Counted from the stretch's first letter, positions 40,248-50,722 are shown. The stretch is 64,000 nucleotides of DNA from Aliagarivorans taiwanensis DSM 22990 (GCF_000429505.1 NZ_AUBZ01000004.1:113276-177275), one strand, 5' to 3'. Made by a program: numbers and translations. Notes: generated by a model not told the origin, from the sequence alone.

Positions 40248-40898
40248 TTAGCTTTCCTCAAGCTCTTGACTGCCCTCAGCATTGCGCTGTTTGAGCAACT
40301 CAATCACATCTTCGATGCTTTGGCGGCGCAGCAAGGAGTCAAACTCAGATTGCTTAGCGGTGAGCATGCTCACCCCTTCAGCCACTAAATCGTAGGCCAG
40401 CCAGTTGCCAGATTTTTTGTGCAGACGGAATTTGAACTCGAGGTTGATCGGCTCACGGCCTTTTTCAATAAACTGGGCTTTAACCCCCAGCTTGGTTTTG
40501 TTGCTAAAATCGCGGCCGGGCTCAATCTTCACCTCTTGGCCAGAGTACTGCGCCAAGGCATACACATAGGTGTTCACTAAGTAGTGCTCGAACTCCGCCA
40601 CAAAGGCTGCGCGCTGCTCTTTGCTGGTGCTGCGTACATGTTTGCCCAACACCACAAACGAAGCGTAGACGTGGTCGATATGCGGCATCAGCTCTTGCTG
40701 GACGATACTACGTACCTCATCTTGGCGCACAGTATCTTCCTCAATGCCCTGTACCTCGGCCAGACGGGAGAAGGCATTGGTGGCCACATGTTGCATCAGC
40801 TTATAAGGGTCGTGTGTCGGGTCTTCCGCATGCAGTGGCAGCGCCCAGGTGCAAAGCAACACGCCGAGCACTAAAAAGGTTCGTTTCAAGGATTCCAT
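40248..40898 (-). CDS. mlaC: MlaC, periplasmic phospholipid-binding protein
   Basis: MlaC carries phospholipid across the periplasm between the MlaA-porin complex and MlaFEDB. The 216-residue precursor has a signal peptide ending near LHA (about 24), then the Tol-Ttg2 fold with VQQELMPHIDHVYASFVVLG and FVAEFEHYLVNTYVYAL. It is adjacent to mlaB with no gap and to mlaD with one base, consistent with one transcript. Confidence 0.95.
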   Translation of the reverse strand: MESLKRTFLVLGVLLCTWALPLHAEDPTHDPYKLMQHVATNAFSRLAEVQGIEEDTVRQDEVRSIVQQELMPHIDHVYASFVVLGKHVRSTSKEQRAAFVAEFEHYLVNTYVYALAQYSGQEVKIEPGRDFSNKTKLGVKAQFIEKGREPINLEFKFRLHKKSGNWLAYDLVAEGVSMLTAKQSEFDSLLRRQSIEDVIELLKQRNAEGSQELEES

Positions 40899-40899
40899 A

Positions 40900-41367
40900 T
40901 TACTTCTCCGTCAGAGAAAACAGCACTTTACCGATCAGCTCTTCAAGCACTAACGCTGACTTGGTATCTTCGATGGTGGCACCGGCTTCGAGCGACTCGA
41001 TGTCCTCCATAATAAAACCGGGATTGAGGCCAATGTATTGCTCGCCAAGCAGCCCTGCAGTCAGAATCGAGGCGGAGCTGGTCTCAGGGAAGTAGCCATA
41101 GCGCTCAAACATCTTCAACGTCACCACCGGCGCAAAGTCGTCGCTATCCAGTTCGATCTTCTCGACTCGGCCCACCACAACGCCGCCAACTTTGACAGGC
41201 GAACGCGGTTTAAGGCCGCCAATGTTGTCGAAGCGTGCATACAACGTGTAGCTCGGGCCATCGCCGGAGAACTGACTGTCTGCGATCTTCAGGCTTAGCA
41301 CCAGCAAGGCCGCTAGCCCCAACAAAACAAAGCCGCCAACGGTCAATTCCAGTTTGTTTACTTTCAC
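40900..41367 (-). CDS. mlaD: MlaD, MCE-domain subunit of the Mla transporter
   Basis: MlaD forms a hexameric MCE ring on the periplasmic side of MlaFEDB. The 155-residue protein has one N-terminal transmembrane helix (VGGFVLLGLAALLVLSL) and an MCE domain (about 38-120) with GGLKPRSPVKVGGVVVGRVE. It is shorter at the C-terminus than the 183-residue E. coli protein, a common difference. Confidence 0.95.
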   Translation of the reverse strand: MKVNKLELTVGGFVLLGLAALLVLSLKIADSQFSGDGPSYTLYARFDNIGGLKPRSPVKVGGVVVGRVEKIELDSDDFAPVVTLKMFERYGYFPETSSASILTAGLLGEQYIGLNPGFIMEDIESLEAGATIEDTKSALVLEELIGKVLFSLTEK

Positions 41368-41376
41368 AGGTTCTCC

Positions 41377-42153
41377 CTAACTTCCAAACATCAGTGCGGT
41401 CAAAATAAAGTCCAGACCCAACACTAATAATGATGCATACACCACACTACGGGTAGTTGCCTGACTAATTCCTCGAGCGCTCGGCCGAGCATCGTAGCCA
41501 TTAAACAGCGCCACCCAGGTCACCGCCAAGGCAAACACCACACTCTTGATTAAGCCATTGCCGATGTCCTGACCAAACTCGATGGACGCGCCCATAATCG
41601 ACCAGAAGCTGCCATCGTCCACGCCAAGCCACTCTACGCCGACCAAAAAGCCGCCCCAAATACCGACCAGGTTAAACATCGAGGCCAGCAACGGCATAGC
41701 GATAACGCCGGCCCAAAAGCGCGGGGCAATCACCCGGCGTAACGGGTCCACCGCCATCATCTCCATACTGGAGAGCTGCTCGGTGGTTTTCATTAAACCG
41801 ATTTCGGCAGTCAGCGCCGAGCCAGCTCGGCCGGCAAATAACAGCGCGGTCACCACCGGGCCAAGTTCACGTAGCAGCGATAGCGCCACCATCGGCCCTA
41901 AGCTGGTCTCTGCGCCAAAGTCCACCAAGATGCTATAGCCTTGAAACGCGATTACCATGCCGATAAACAGACCCGACACCAAGATAATCGGCAGCGATAG
42001 CACCCCGACCACATAGAGCTGGCGAACGATATCGCGCAGCAGCTTGCGGGTTGGAATAAACCACAACGCTTGGGCCAGCATCATCGAAGCGCGCCCTAAG
42101 GCGGCGATGTTGGCCAAACAGCTGGCACCCAGCTGGCTGATTGCCTGAATCAC
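41377..42153 (-). CDS. mlaE: MlaE, permease subunit of the Mla transporter
   Basis: MlaE is the inner membrane permease of the phospholipid transporter. The 258-residue protein has five or six hydrophobic segments and conserved stretches such as [38 protein letters not shown] and [19 protein letters not shown], which marks the coupling helix region. It overlaps mlaF by four bases. Confidence 0.95.
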   Translation of the reverse strand: MIQAISQLGASCLANIAALGRASMMLAQALWFIPTRKLLRDIVRQLYVVGVLSLPIILVSGLFIGMVIAFQGYSILVDFGAETSLGPMVALSLLRELGPVVTALLFAGRAGSALTAEIGLMKTTEQLSSMEMMAVDPLRRVIAPRFWAGVIAMPLLASMFNLVGIWGGFLVGVEWLGVDDGSFWSIMGASIEFGQDIGNGLIKSVVFALAVTWVALFNGYDARPSARGISQATTRSVVYASLLVLGLDFILTALMFGS

Positions 42154-42938
42154 TGCTCACCTCCCAAGGCGCTAAGGTAATCCTCGGCCGGATAATGAAA
42201 GGCCACTGGCCCATCGGCCAAGCCTTGCAAAAACTGCTGCACTCTTGGGTCTTCACTGTCTCGGATCTGCTGCACCGTGCCGCTCGCCAGCACCCGATGC
42301 TGATCAATCAAGAAAACGTGGTCGGCAATACTCATCACTTCGTCGACATCGTGGGAAACGATCACCGAGGTCAGATTTAAACTCTTGCCCAAGGTGGCAA
42401 TCAATTTAACCAACACCCCCATGCTGATGGGGTCTTGGCCTACAAAGGGTTCATCATAGAGCACCACTTCGGGCTCAAGGGCAATAGCACGGGCCAACGC
42501 CACCCGCCGGGCCATACCGCCGGAGAGATCATTAGGCATCAGCTCGGCGGCGCCGCGCAGCCCCACCGCATGAAGTTTCATCAGCACCAAGTTACGCAGC
42601 ACCGATTCGGGTAGCTGGCAGTGCTCGCGCAGGGGAAAGGCGACATTTTCGAACACGTTAAGGTCGCTAAACAGCGCACCGCTTTGAAACAGCATGCCTA
42701 AGCGTTTACGAAGCTTGTAGAGATTGGCGCGTGAGAGTTGGTGAACATCTTGCCCATCAAACAGGATTTGACCGGCACTTGGCTGCAGTTGGCCGCCAAT
42801 GAGCTTGAGCAAGGTGGTCTTGCCGATGCCACTGGGTCCCATAATCGCGGTGATTTTCCCTTTGGGGATAGATAGGTTGAGGTCTGAGAAGATCGCTTTC
42901 TCACCTCGATGGAAGCTTAACTGCTGTACTTCGATCAA
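42150..42938 (-). CDS. mlaF: MlaF, ATPase subunit of the Mla transporter
   Basis: MlaF drives MlaFEDB. The likely start is TTG 42938 ([17 protein letters not shown]), with AAGGAAC upstream, giving 263 residues close to the E. coli 269. The reading from 43160 would run through the divergent promoter region and lacks family similarity. Walker A is GPSGIGKTT, the signature is [14 protein letters not shown], and Walker B ends YDEPFVGQD. The [16 protein letters not shown] tail is the MlaF/MlaB contact. It diverges from yrbG. Confidence 0.95.
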   Translation of the reverse strand: MIEVQQLSFHRGEKAIFSDLNLSIPKGKITAIMGPSGIGKTTLLKLIGGQLQPSAGQILFDGQDVHQLSRANLYKLRKRLGMLFQSGALFSDLNVFENVAFPLREHCQLPESVLRNLVLMKLHAVGLRGAAELMPNDLSGGMARRVALARAIALEPEVVLYDEPFVGQDPISMGVLVKLIATLGKSLNLTSVIVSHDVDEVMSIADHVFLIDQHRVLASGTVQQIRDSEDPRVQQFLQGLADGPVAFHYPAEDYLSALGGEQ

Positions 42939-43068
42939 CGTAACGCCGTTCCTTGGGCAAAACCAAAGCCATAATTTATTCTTTCTGGTCAAATCGCTCA
43001 AGGCAAAGCTTCCCTTTTCAGCGGAAAATACCGAAAATGCCAGCACTTTTTCACCCAAGTAATCAGCC

Positions 43069-44043
43069 ATGTTAATTGATTTGCTACTTTTTGGCCTGGG
43101 ATTGGCCGCCTTGATGTGGAGCGCAGACCGGTTCGTATTCGGTGCTGCGGCGATTGCCAATAACTATGGCATTCCACCTTTGGTAATCGGACTTACCATC
43201 GTAGCGATGGGCTCTTCGGCGCCCGAAGTGATGATTTCAGCCACCGCCGCCTTAGAGGGCCAAGTGGATACCGCGGTGGGTAATGCCATCGGCTCCAACA
43301 TCACCAATATGGCCTTGGTGCTAGGCGCAGCGGCCCTGCTACGGCCGCTAGCTGTCTCTTCCAACCTGATCTCGCGTGAGCTGCCGATCCTACTGGCCGC
43401 TACCGCGTTAGTGGGCTATCTGCTCAATGACCTGCTCTTGGGGCTCACTGAGGCGATGCTGCTGTTTGGGGTGTTTATCGTCACCATGGCCTATTTGGTC
43501 TTTGCCACACTTAGACAGAGCAAACAGCAGCCCGATCCCATGGAATCGGAGGTGGATGCGGAGATCCCCCACGATGTCAGCACCGCAAAAGCGCTGCTGT
43601 GGATCGCCATTGGCGGCGTCGTGTTGGCCTACAGTTCTGATGTATTAGTGGAATCTGCGTCAAATATTGCGCGTTACTTTGGAATGAGTGACCTACTTAT
43701 CGGTCTAACCATCATCGCAATTGGCACTAGCCTGCCGGAGCTGGCCGCCAGCATTGCCGGGGTACTGAAGAACGAAGACGACATGGTGTTGGGCAATATT
43801 ATTGGCTCCAACATGTTTAATATGTTGTTCGTGCTGTCGATCCCCGGCTTTTTAGCGCCCAGCGAGATCGACCCCTTTGCAGCGGGTCGCGACTATTATG
43901 TGATGGCAGGTCTGACCGCAGTGTTATTCTTAATGGCAATGGGTTTTGGCAAGCAGCGCCGCATCAACCGATGGGAAGGCGCACTGCTGATGGCCTGCTT
44001 TGTGGGTTACCAGTACCTGTTGTTTACCACCAGTTTTAGTTAA
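43069..44043 (+). CDS. yrbG: Calcium/sodium antiporter YrbG (CaCA family)
   Basis: The 324-residue membrane protein has about ten helices and two inverted alpha repeats with acidic motifs (GSSAPEVMISATAAL near 47 and GTSLPELAASIAG near 225), each followed by GNxIGSNxxN. These define the K+-dependent-type CaCA exchangers. The transported ion is not proved, and E. coli yrbG is uncharacterised. It is the first gene of the plus-strand kds-lpt-rpoN run and lies 9 bases before kdsD. Confidence 0.92.
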   Translation: MLIDLLLFGLGLAALMWSADRFVFGAAAIANNYGIPPLVIGLTIVAMGSSAPEVMISATAALEGQVDTAVGNAIGSNITNMALVLGAAALLRPLAVSSNLISRELPILLAATALVGYLLNDLLLGLTEAMLLFGVFIVTMAYLVFATLRQSKQQPDPMESEVDAEIPHDVSTAKALLWIAIGGVVLAYSSDVLVESASNIARYFGMSDLLIGLTIIAIGTSLPELAASIAGVLKNEDDMVLGNIIGSNMFNMLFVLSIPGFLAPSEIDPFAAGRDYYVMAGLTAVLFLMAMGFGKQRRINRWEGALLMACFVGYQYLLFTTSFS

Positions 44044-44052
44044 GAGGTTATT

Positions 44053-45021
44053 TTGTCGTTCGACTACATTGCCGCGGGCAAACAAGTGTTGTCCATTGAA
44101 CAACAAGCGATTGAAAACTTAACACAGTACATCGATGCCTCGTTCCAGCAAGCCTGTGAGCTTTTGCTGGAGTGCAAAGGTAAAGTCATCGTCACCGGCA
44201 TGGGCAAATCCGGCCATATCGGCAAGAAGATTGCGGCAACCCTCGCCTCAACCGGCACGCCGGCCTTTTTTGTTCACCCCGGCGAAGCCAGTCATGGCGA
44301 CTTGGGCATGATTGCCAGCGACGACGTGGTGATTTGCATCTCCAACTCGGGCGAATCACCGGAGATCTTGGCGCTCTATCCAGTCCTGCAAAAACTCAGC
44401 GTAAAATCCATTGCGATGACCTCCAAGCCACAGTCATCCATGGCCAAGTTTGCCAATATCCACCTGTGCATTGCCGTCGAACGCGAAGCCTGTCCACTCG
44501 GCCTGGCGCCAACCGCCAGCTCCACCGCCACCCTGGTGATGGGCGATGCGCTGGCAGTGGCCCTGCTCGAGGCGCGCGGCTTTACCGCCGATGACTTTGC
44601 CCTGTCCCACCCCGGCGGCACGCTCGGTAAGAAGCTGCTACTGGGAGTGAGCGATATTATGCTCACCGGCGAACAGCTGCCCTTGGTCGATGACCAGCAA
44701 AGTCTACGTCAGGCCCTGTTCGAGATGACTGCAAAAAGCCTGGGCATGGTCGGTGTGGTTAACTCAGAAGGCAAACTGGTGGGTCTGTTTACCGATGGCG
44801 ACCTGCGCCGCGCCTTGGACAATGTGTTTGATATCCGCAAGGTCTCGATCCGCGAGGTGATGACCCACAACCCGCGCACATTGACTGCCGACTGGCTGGC
44901 CTTTGATGCACTCAAAAAAATGAAAGAGTTCGCCATCAGCGGGCTGTTTGTGGTCGATGAGCACAACACCCCGGTTGGTGCCTTTAACGTACACACCCTG
45001 ATGCAAGCGGGAGTTTATTAA
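44053..45021 (+). CDS. kdsD: D-arabinose-5-phosphate isomerase KdsD
   Basis: KdsD converts ribulose-5-phosphate to arabinose-5-phosphate, the first step to Kdo of LPS. The 322-residue protein starts with TTG after AAGAGG. A SIS domain (about 38-175, with VTGMGKSGHIGKKIAATLAS) is followed by two CBS motifs (about 205-320). It touches kdsC directly (stop and start overlap at 45021). Confidence 0.95.
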   Translation: MSFDYIAAGKQVLSIEQQAIENLTQYIDASFQQACELLLECKGKVIVTGMGKSGHIGKKIAATLASTGTPAFFVHPGEASHGDLGMIASDDVVICISNSGESPEILALYPVLQKLSVKSIAMTSKPQSSMAKFANIHLCIAVEREACPLGLAPTASSTATLVMGDALAVALLEARGFTADDFALSHPGGTLGKKLLLGVSDIMLTGEQLPLVDDQQSLRQALFEMTAKSLGMVGVVNSEGKLVGLFTDGDLRRALDNVFDIRKVSIREVMTHNPRTLTADWLAFDALKKMKEFAISGLFVVDEHNTPVGAFNVHTLMQAGVY

Positions 45022-45569
45022 TGATTACAACCCCTTACGGCGAAACCAGCGAACAAGTCATCAAGCGCGCACAAGCGATAAAGCTGCTGATCTGCGATGT
45101 TGACGGGGTGTTCTCCGACGGACGCATCTACATGGGTAATCAGGGCGAAGAGCTCAAGGCCTTCCATACCCGTGACGGCTTTGGCATCAAGGCATTGATT
45201 AACGTCGGCATCGAGATTGCGGTGATTACCGGACGTAACTCCAAGATTGTTGAGCAGCGCATGGGCGCCTTGGGCGTGCAGCATATCTACCAAGGGCAGA
45301 GCGATAAAACCCTCGCCTTCGCCGAGCTGCTTGAGCGCCTGTCGCTAAGCGCTGAGCAATGCGCCTATATCGGTGACGATGTCATCGACACCCCGGTGAT
45401 GACGCCCTGTGGCCTCGGAGTTGCCACTGGCGATGCCCACCCACTTTGCAAGCAAGCTGCAGACTATGTCACCTTCACGCCGGGCGGCTATGGCGCAGTG
45501 CGCGAAGTGTGTGACCTAATCCTGCAAGCCCGCGGCGAACTGGAGCACGCACAGGGTATGAGCGTATGA
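45021..45569 (+). CDS. kdsC: 3-deoxy-D-manno-octulosonate 8-phosphate phosphatase KdsC
   Basis: KdsC removes phosphate from Kdo-8-phosphate. The 182-residue HAD protein shows motif I ICDVDGVFSDG (nucleophile Asp), the ITGRNSKIVEQR motif II region and motif IV YIGDDVIDTPVM. It overlaps both kdsD and lptC, so the three are probably translated together. Confidence 0.95.
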   Translation: MITTPYGETSEQVIKRAQAIKLLICDVDGVFSDGRIYMGNQGEELKAFHTRDGFGIKALINVGIEIAVITGRNSKIVEQRMGALGVQHIYQGQSDKTLAFAELLERLSLSAEQCAYIGDDVIDTPVMTPCGLGVATGDAHPLCKQAADYVTFTPGGYGAVREVCDLILQARGELEHAQGMSV

Positions 45570-46117
45570 GGAAGCATGCCTTTTATTGGCTGCTACTGAT
45601 TGCCTCACTGGCGCTCTGGCAGTGGCTCGATGGCGATGAGCCAGACGCGCCCACCGCTAGAGGCTTGGGCCGCCCAGACTTCACCGCCAGCCGGTTATAC
45701 AACGTCAGCTACAGCGAAGAAGGGATGCCGGAGTATCGGATCTATGCCAACAGCATGGACTTTTACACCGACTCGAACATTACTCGCTTTGAGCAGCCTC
45801 TTATCTTGGTCTATCCCGATCAGCTGCAGCCCGTATGGCAAATAACAGCGGATCAAGCTAAAGTACTCCGACAGCAAAATGTGGCCTTTCATGACAATGT
45901 CGTTATCCGCAACTTGAGCAGAAACGAATATGTAAAGGACCTACTAACAGAATTCGTTAGCATCGATTTGAATCAGCAAACCATGCATAGTGATCAACAA
46001 GTTACAGTGCTAGGTCCAAGCTATCAGCTAATTGGTACAGGCATGGACGGTGACTTGGCTGAAGAAACGGTGCACTTACTCAAAGACATAAATGCGGTTT
46101 ATGAAACGTTACCTTAG
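45566..46117 (+). CDS. lptC: LPS export protein LptC
   Basis: LptC is a bitopic inner membrane protein of the LptB2FG-C bridge that passes LPS to LptA. The 183-residue protein has one N-terminal helix (FYWLLLIASLALWQW) and a beta-jellyroll periplasmic domain (from about 45). It overlaps kdsC by four bases and lptA by up to 26. Confidence 0.92.
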   Translation: MRKHAFYWLLLIASLALWQWLDGDEPDAPTARGLGRPDFTASRLYNVSYSEEGMPEYRIYANSMDFYTDSNITRFEQPLILVYPDQLQPVWQITADQAKVLRQQNVAFHDNVVIRNLSRNEYVKDLLTEFVSIDLNQQTMHSDQQVTVLGPSYQLIGTGMDGDLAEETVHLLKDINAVYETLP

Positions 46118-46628
46118 CTCCATCGCAATCCTCGGCTTGCTAGCAGCCCCTGCAAGCTACGCCCTGGACGACGACTTTAAGCAAAAAATCGTGGTCGACG
46201 CCGGACGTCAAGAAGTTAGCCTTAAGGAAAATCGGGTGACTTTTTATGATGATGTCGAAGTCACCCAAGGCTCCATTAAGATGAATGCCGACCAGCTAAG
46301 CGTGATCGGCAGCGAAGAGGCTGGCAGCGAAGTAATGATCGCCCAAGGTCAGCCTGCGACCTTCTATCAGATGATGGAAAACGGCAAGCCCATCGAAGCC
46401 GAAGCGCATGAGATCCGCTATGAGCTAGCGACCCGCACCTTGACCCTGACCAAGCAAGCCGAGCTCAAACAAGAAGAGAGCCTAGTACGCGGCGAAATGA
46501 TTCGATATAGCATCGATCTTCAGGAAATGGTGGCTCAGGGCGGAGAAAACTCCCGCGTCACAACCATCTTCCTGCCCCAGCAACTGGAAGAGTTGGAGCA
46601 GTATCAGCAACAAGGTAATCAAGAGTAA
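46092..46628 (+). CDS. lptA: LPS transport periplasmic protein LptA
   Basis: LptA forms the periplasmic filament along which LPS moves. The 178-residue precursor has a signal peptide ending SYA-LDDD and an OstA-like jellyroll with [27 protein letters not shown]. The start may instead be the ATG three codons on (46101). Neither has a strong ribosome binding site, which suggests coupling to lptC. Its stop overlaps the lptB start. Confidence 0.94.
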   Translation: MRFMKRYLSSIAILGLLAAPASYALDDDFKQKIVVDAGRQEVSLKENRVTFYDDVEVTQGSIKMNADQLSVIGSEEAGSEVMIAQGQPATFYQMMENGKPIEAEAHEIRYELATRTLTLTKQAELKQEESLVRGEMIRYSIDLQEMVAQGGENSRVTTIFLPQQLEELEQYQQQGNQE

Positions 46629-47353
46629 TGCCCCAACTTAGCGCCACCAACCTGGGTAAATCCTACAAAGGTCGCAAGGTTGTTAAAGACGTCAGCCTCG
46701 AGGTCAAAACCGGCCAGATCGTTGGCCTACTAGGCCCTAACGGCGCCGGCAAGACCACCACCTTTTACATGGTGGTCGGCTTGGTCCCACGCGATCACGG
46801 CCAGATCAAAATCGACGATGAAGATATCTCCAACACCGCGATGCACACCCGTGCCCGCCGCGGTATCGGCTATCTGCCTCAGGAAGCTTCAATCTTCCGC
46901 CGCCTGACCGTCGAACAAAACATCATGGCGATTCTACAGACCCGCAAAGAACTCGATAGCGACCAGCGCGAGCAGGCGATGGACGACCTGTTGGAAGAGT
47001 TTCACATCGGTCATATCCGCAAAAATCTGGGCATGAGCCTGTCTGGTGGTGAGCGCCGCCGGGTTGAGATCGCACGCGCCTTGGCCGCGGCTCCCAAGTT
47101 TATTTTGCTTGACGAACCCTTTGCCGGCGTAGATCCTATTTCAGTAATCGATATAAAAAAGATTATCGAGCACCTGCGGGATCGCGGGCTCGGCGTTCTG
47201 ATTACTGACCACAATGTGCGCGAAACACTGGATGTCTGTGAACACGCTTACATTGTGAGCCAAGGTGAGCTTATCGCCTCTGGCAAGCCCGAGGACATTC
47301 TGCAAGACGAGCATGTGAAGCGCGTCTATCTCGGCGAGCAATTCAGACTATAA
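46628..47353 (+). CDS. lptB: LPS export ABC transporter ATPase LptB
   Basis: LptB powers LPS extraction from the inner membrane with LptF and LptG. The 241-residue ATPase has Walker [10 protein letters not shown] (about 37-45), Q-loop [16 protein letters not shown], signature [15 protein letters not shown] and Walker [13 protein letters not shown], all typical of LptB. It directly precedes rpoN, with a 56-base gap. Confidence 0.97.
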   Translation: MPQLSATNLGKSYKGRKVVKDVSLEVKTGQIVGLLGPNGAGKTTTFYMVVGLVPRDHGQIKIDDEDISNTAMHTRARRGIGYLPQEASIFRRLTVEQNIMAILQTRKELDSDQREQAMDDLLEEFHIGHIRKNLGMSLSGGERRRVEIARALAAAPKFILLDEPFAGVDPISVIDIKKIIEHLRDRGLGVLITDHNVRETLDVCEHAYIVSQGELIASGKPEDILQDEHVKRVYLGEQFRL

Positions 47354-47409
47354 TTAAGTTTGGGTAGTGTAATAACTACTTAAAAGAACAGAAGGAAAGT
47401 TTCACCTTA

Positions 47410-48836
47410 ATGAAAGCCTCTTTGCAGTTGCGCTTAGGTCAGCAACTGACCATGACGCCCCAGCTACAACAAGCAATTCGCTTGCTTCAACTGTCGACTC
47501 TGGATCTTCAACAGGAAATCCAAGAGGCGCTGGAAAGTAATCCCCTACTTGAAGCAGAAGAAGCGAAGACAATCTGGACAACAGTCAGATTGAAGCCAGT
47601 GAAGCGATCAACCAAGATACAGTTTCCGATGATCTCCCAGTGGACTCCACCTGGGATGAGATCTACTCCGCCAGTTCAGCCCCTGCAGCCAGCCCGGTCA
47701 GTGACGACAACGACACCCTCTACCAAGGCGAAACCGTCGACTCTTTGCAAGACCACATGCTGTGGCAGATGCGCCTGACGCCTTTTTCCGATGTCGACCA
47801 AGCGATTGCCTTGGCGATTATCGACGGCATCGACGATTCCGGTTACCTGACCCAGAGCTGCGAGCAGCTGCTGGAAGGCCTAAACCGGGGCCTCGAAGAC
47901 GACAACCAGATTGAGCTGGAAGAAGTCGAAGCAGTACTCAAACGTATCCAGCATTTCGACCCTCTCGGCGTGGCATCGCGCTCTTTGCAAGAGTGCCTGC
48001 TGATCCAACTGAATCAGTTCGAGCCCTGCACGCCATGGCTAGCTGAAGCCAAAGATGTGATCAGCAACCATATGGACGTGCTGGCCAACCGCGACTTCCG
48101 CCTACTGGCGCGCAAGACCAAGCTCAAAGAAGATCAGCTGCGCGAAATCATGCGCCTGATCCACAGCCTGGAGCCTCGCCCCGGCAACGCCATCGAGCCT
48201 AATCAAGCGCAGTACATCATTCCCGATGTATCGGTGGTGAAAAAACAGGGCCGTTGGGTGGTGGAACTCAATCCGGACGCAGTGCCGCGCCTGAAAGTGA
48301 ACAGCCATTATGCGGCGATGAGCAAAACTGCCACCAACGCTGGTGACAGCCAGTTTATCCGCAGCCATCTGCAGGAAGCCAAGTGGTTTATCAAGAGCAT
48401 TGAAAGCCGCAACGAAACCCTGCTGAAAGTGGCCAACTGCATCGTCCACCATCAGCAAGCCTTCTTCGAGTATGGCGAAGAGGCGATGAAGCCGATGGTA
48501 CTGAACGATGTAGCAGAGGCAGTGGAGATGCACGAATCAACCATCTCCCGAGTGACCACCCAGAAATATATGCATACCCCACGCGGCATCTTTGAGTTGA
48601 AATACTTCTTCTCCAGCCACGTGGCGACCGAAGGCGGCGGCGAATGCTCGTCTACCGCAATTCGGGCACTGATTAAGAAACTGGTAGCGGCCGAAAACAC
48701 CGCCAAGCCATTGAGCGACAGTAAAATAGCCGACATCCTAGCCGAACAAGGGATCAAGGTGGCACGCCGAACTATCGCAAAATACCGTGAATCGCTCGGC
48801 ATCCCACCTTCCAACCAACGGAAGAGCCTCATCTAG
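47410..48836 (+). pseudogene. rpoN: RNA polymerase sigma-54 factor RpoN, frameshifted as read
   Basis: RpoN directs polymerase to -24/-12 promoters and needs enhancer-binding ATPases. Codons 1-52 ([20 protein letters not shown] onward, Region I) are in one frame. From about 47568 the protein continues in the -1 frame as [19 protein letters not shown] and runs to 48836 with the core-binding domain, the HTH and the RpoN box ([17 protein letters not shown]). A single missing base near 47566-47568 explains everything, and restoring it gives about 475 residues, the normal length. It may be a sequencing error, a real mutation, or much less likely a -1 frameshift site. I see no canonical slippery heptamer. 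Confidence 0.9.
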
Positions 48837-48860
48837 GGGCCTAAGCAAGGGGACGATACT

Positions 48861-49148
48861 ATGCAAATTAATCTCACCGGACACCACATCGAAGTTACCG
48901 AACATCTACGTGACTACGTCCACAGTAAGTTTGCTAAGTTGGAAAGGCGGTTCGATCAAATCAACAATGTGCATGTGATTTTAAATGTTGAGAAACTGAG
49001 CCAAATCGCTGAAGCCACCATACACCTAAATGGTGGTGAGGTATTTGCTACCTCAGAGCATCAAGACATGTACGCAGCTATCGACTCCTTAATTGACAAG
49101 CTGGATAGGCAAGTCATTAAGCACAAAGAGAAGTTAACCAGACACTAG
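48861..49148 (+). CDS. hpf: Ribosome hibernation-promoting factor, short form
   Basis: HPF binds the 30S subunit and helps form inactive 100S ribosomes in stationary phase. The 95-residue protein is the short gammaproteobacterial type and carries the fold MQINLTGHHIEVTEHLRDYV with the basic C-terminal helix. GGGGAC lies before ATG 48861. The rpoN-hpf-ptsN order is conserved. Confidence 0.95.
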   Translation: MQINLTGHHIEVTEHLRDYVHSKFAKLERRFDQINNVHVILNVEKLSQIAEATIHLNGGEVFATSEHQDMYAAIDSLIDKLDRQVIKHKEKLTRH

Positions 49149-49150
49149 TT

Positions 49151-49594
49151 ATGCAACTGGATAAAGTCTTAAGCTTGGACTGCACTCAGGGTGCAGTCCA
49201 ATGTTCATCAAAGAAACGCGCCCTGGAAATCATTAGCGAGTTGGCCGCCAAGCAATTGGAAATGCCGTCGAAGGAAATCTTTGAAAGCTTGCTGTCACGT
49301 GAACGCATGGGCACCACCGGAATAGGCCAAGGCATTGCCATACCCCATGGCCGTATCGATAAGCAGCATCAAGCCACCGCCGTCTTTCTTCACTGCGATC
49401 CACCCATCGCCTTCGATGCCATCGATAACCAGCCGGTCGACCTGATTTTTGCGCTGTTGGTCCCGGAGGACCAATGCCAGCAACATCTCAACACCCTGTC
49501 ACAAATTGCTGAGAAACTAAACGACAAATCGATCTGTAAGCAGCTTCGCTCGGCAGACAGCGACAGCGAGCTCTACGATATCATGGTGGCATAG
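49151..49594 (+). CDS. ptsN: Nitrogen PTS enzyme IIA PtsN
   Basis: PtsN (EIIA-Ntr) is the last phosphate acceptor of the nitrogen PTS and controls potassium and nitrogen responses rather than sugar uptake. The 147-residue protein has the EIIA fold with the phosphorylated His in [10 protein letters not shown] (about 71). It follows hpf by two bases. Its phosphodonor PtsO is encoded two genes downstream. Confidence 0.95.
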   Translation: MQLDKVLSLDCTQGAVQCSSKKRALEIISELAAKQLEMPSKEIFESLLSRERMGTTGIGQGIAIPHGRIDKQHQATAVFLHCDPPIAFDAIDNQPVDLIFALLVPEDQCQQHLNTLSQIAEKLNDKSICKQLRSADSDSELYDIMVA

Positions 49595-49610
49595 TCAAAG
49601 GCGTTTAAGC

Positions 49611-50456
49611 ATGGAGCTTATCATTGTTAGCGGCCGCTCCGGTTCTGGGAAATCGGTGGCGCTAAGAGTACTGGAAGATCTCGGATACTACTGCGTAGAC
49701 AACGTACCAGTAGAGCTGTGGGGCGATCTGATTAAAACCCTTGGTAAGAACTACAAGAAGGTTGGGATCAGCGTCGATGTGCGTAATCTTCCAGACGACC
49801 CAGCCCCCATCAGCCTGCTGCTCTCACAAGCAGGCAAAGGCGCTAAGCTCACCAGTATCTTCTTGGATGCGCAGGATGATGTGTTAGTGCGCCGCTACAG
49901 CGAGACTCGCCGGCTCCACCCTCTCAGCCTAAGTGATTACTCACTCTCTGAAGCAATCGAAGCAGAAACCGAGCTGCTATCCCCGATCTCGCGCAATGCT
50001 GATTTGCGCATCGACACCTCCAGCTTATCGATCCACGACCTGAGCAACCTGCTGCGCGCCCGAGTCACCGGCGAAGAACGGCAGCAGCTGATTATCGTGT
50101 TCGAGAGCTTCGGCTTTAAGAACGGCGTGCCCAACGATGCCGACTACATGTTCGATGCCCGCTTCTTGCCGAACCCACATTGGGTGAAAGAGCTCAAGCC
50201 GCTAACCGGGCTCGACAAGCCAGTGCGCGACTACCTACAGCAGCAACCAGTGGTGGAAGAGTTTATCGACCATATCCACCGCTTTATCGAAACCTGGCTG
50301 CCCCACTTAGAGGCTAATAACCGCGCCTACCTCACCGTCGCCATCGGCTGTACCGGCGGCCAGCACCGCAGTGTGTATGTGGCCGAGCAGCTCGGTGCTC
50401 GCTTTAAGGGGCAACGTAAAGTACAGCGCCGTCATCGCAGTTTGGAGAGCAAGTGA
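49611..50456 (+). CDS. rapZ: RNase adapter protein RapZ
   Basis: RapZ binds GlmZ small RNA and guides RNase E to it, which controls GlmS and so UDP-GlcNAc supply for wall and LPS. The 281-residue protein has Walker [13 protein letters not shown] (about 8-19) and the C-terminal block [16 protein letters not shown] followed by a basic RNA-binding tail ([12 protein letters not shown]). It overlaps ptsO by four bases. Confidence 0.96.
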   Translation: MELIIVSGRSGSGKSVALRVLEDLGYYCVDNVPVELWGDLIKTLGKNYKKVGISVDVRNLPDDPAPISLLLSQAGKGAKLTSIFLDAQDDVLVRRYSETRRLHPLSLSDYSLSEAIEAETELLSPISRNADLRIDTSSLSIHDLSNLLRARVTGEERQQLIIVFESFGFKNGVPNDADYMFDARFLPNPHWVKELKPLTGLDKPVRDYLQQQPVVEEFIDHIHRFIETWLPHLEANNRAYLTVAIGCTGGQHRSVYVAEQLGARFKGQRKVQRRHRSLESK

Positions 50457-50722
50457 AGCTCAGTCGCCAACTTACCGTTAGGAATAAACTCGGCATCCAC
50501 GCCCGCCCAGCCATCAAGCTGGTTGAGTTAAATGCCCGCTATGACGCCGAACTCACCATCATTGATGGCGAGAAACGCGCCAGCGCCGACAGTGTGATGG
50601 GCTTGCTGGTGCTCGCCAGCGCCCAAGGCAGCACCCTCACCGTAGTCGCTGAAGGCAAAGATGCCGAGCAGGCGATGGATGCGGTGCAGCAGCTTATCGA
50701 AGATAAGTTTGAAGAAGATTAA
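50453..50722 (+). CDS. ptsO: Nitrogen PTS phosphocarrier NPr (PtsO)
   Basis: NPr is an HPr-like carrier between EI-Ntr and PtsN. The 89-residue protein begins with GTG 50453, overlapping the rapZ stop. The phospho-histidine is in [14 protein letters not shown] (His 16), and [13 protein letters not shown] covers the HPr second signature. It closes the long kds-lpt-rpoN-pts run. A gap of about 120 bases with no clear terminator follows. Confidence 0.94.
   Translation: MKLSRQLTVRNKLGIHARPAIKLVELNARYDAELTIIDGEKRASADSVMGLLVLASAQGSTLTVVAEGKDAEQAMDAVQQLIEDKFEED

Noticed and set aside
42939..43160. N-terminal extension of MlaF by about 74 residues
   Set aside because: It would cover the divergent promoter region and the yrbG start, has no similarity to MlaF, and TTG 42938 with AAGGAAC gives the normal family length.
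47566..47568. Programmed -1 ribosomal frameshift in rpoN
   Set aside because: No X XXY YYZ slippery heptamer or clear downstream pseudoknot is visible, and programmed frameshifting is not known for rpoN. A missing base is simpler.
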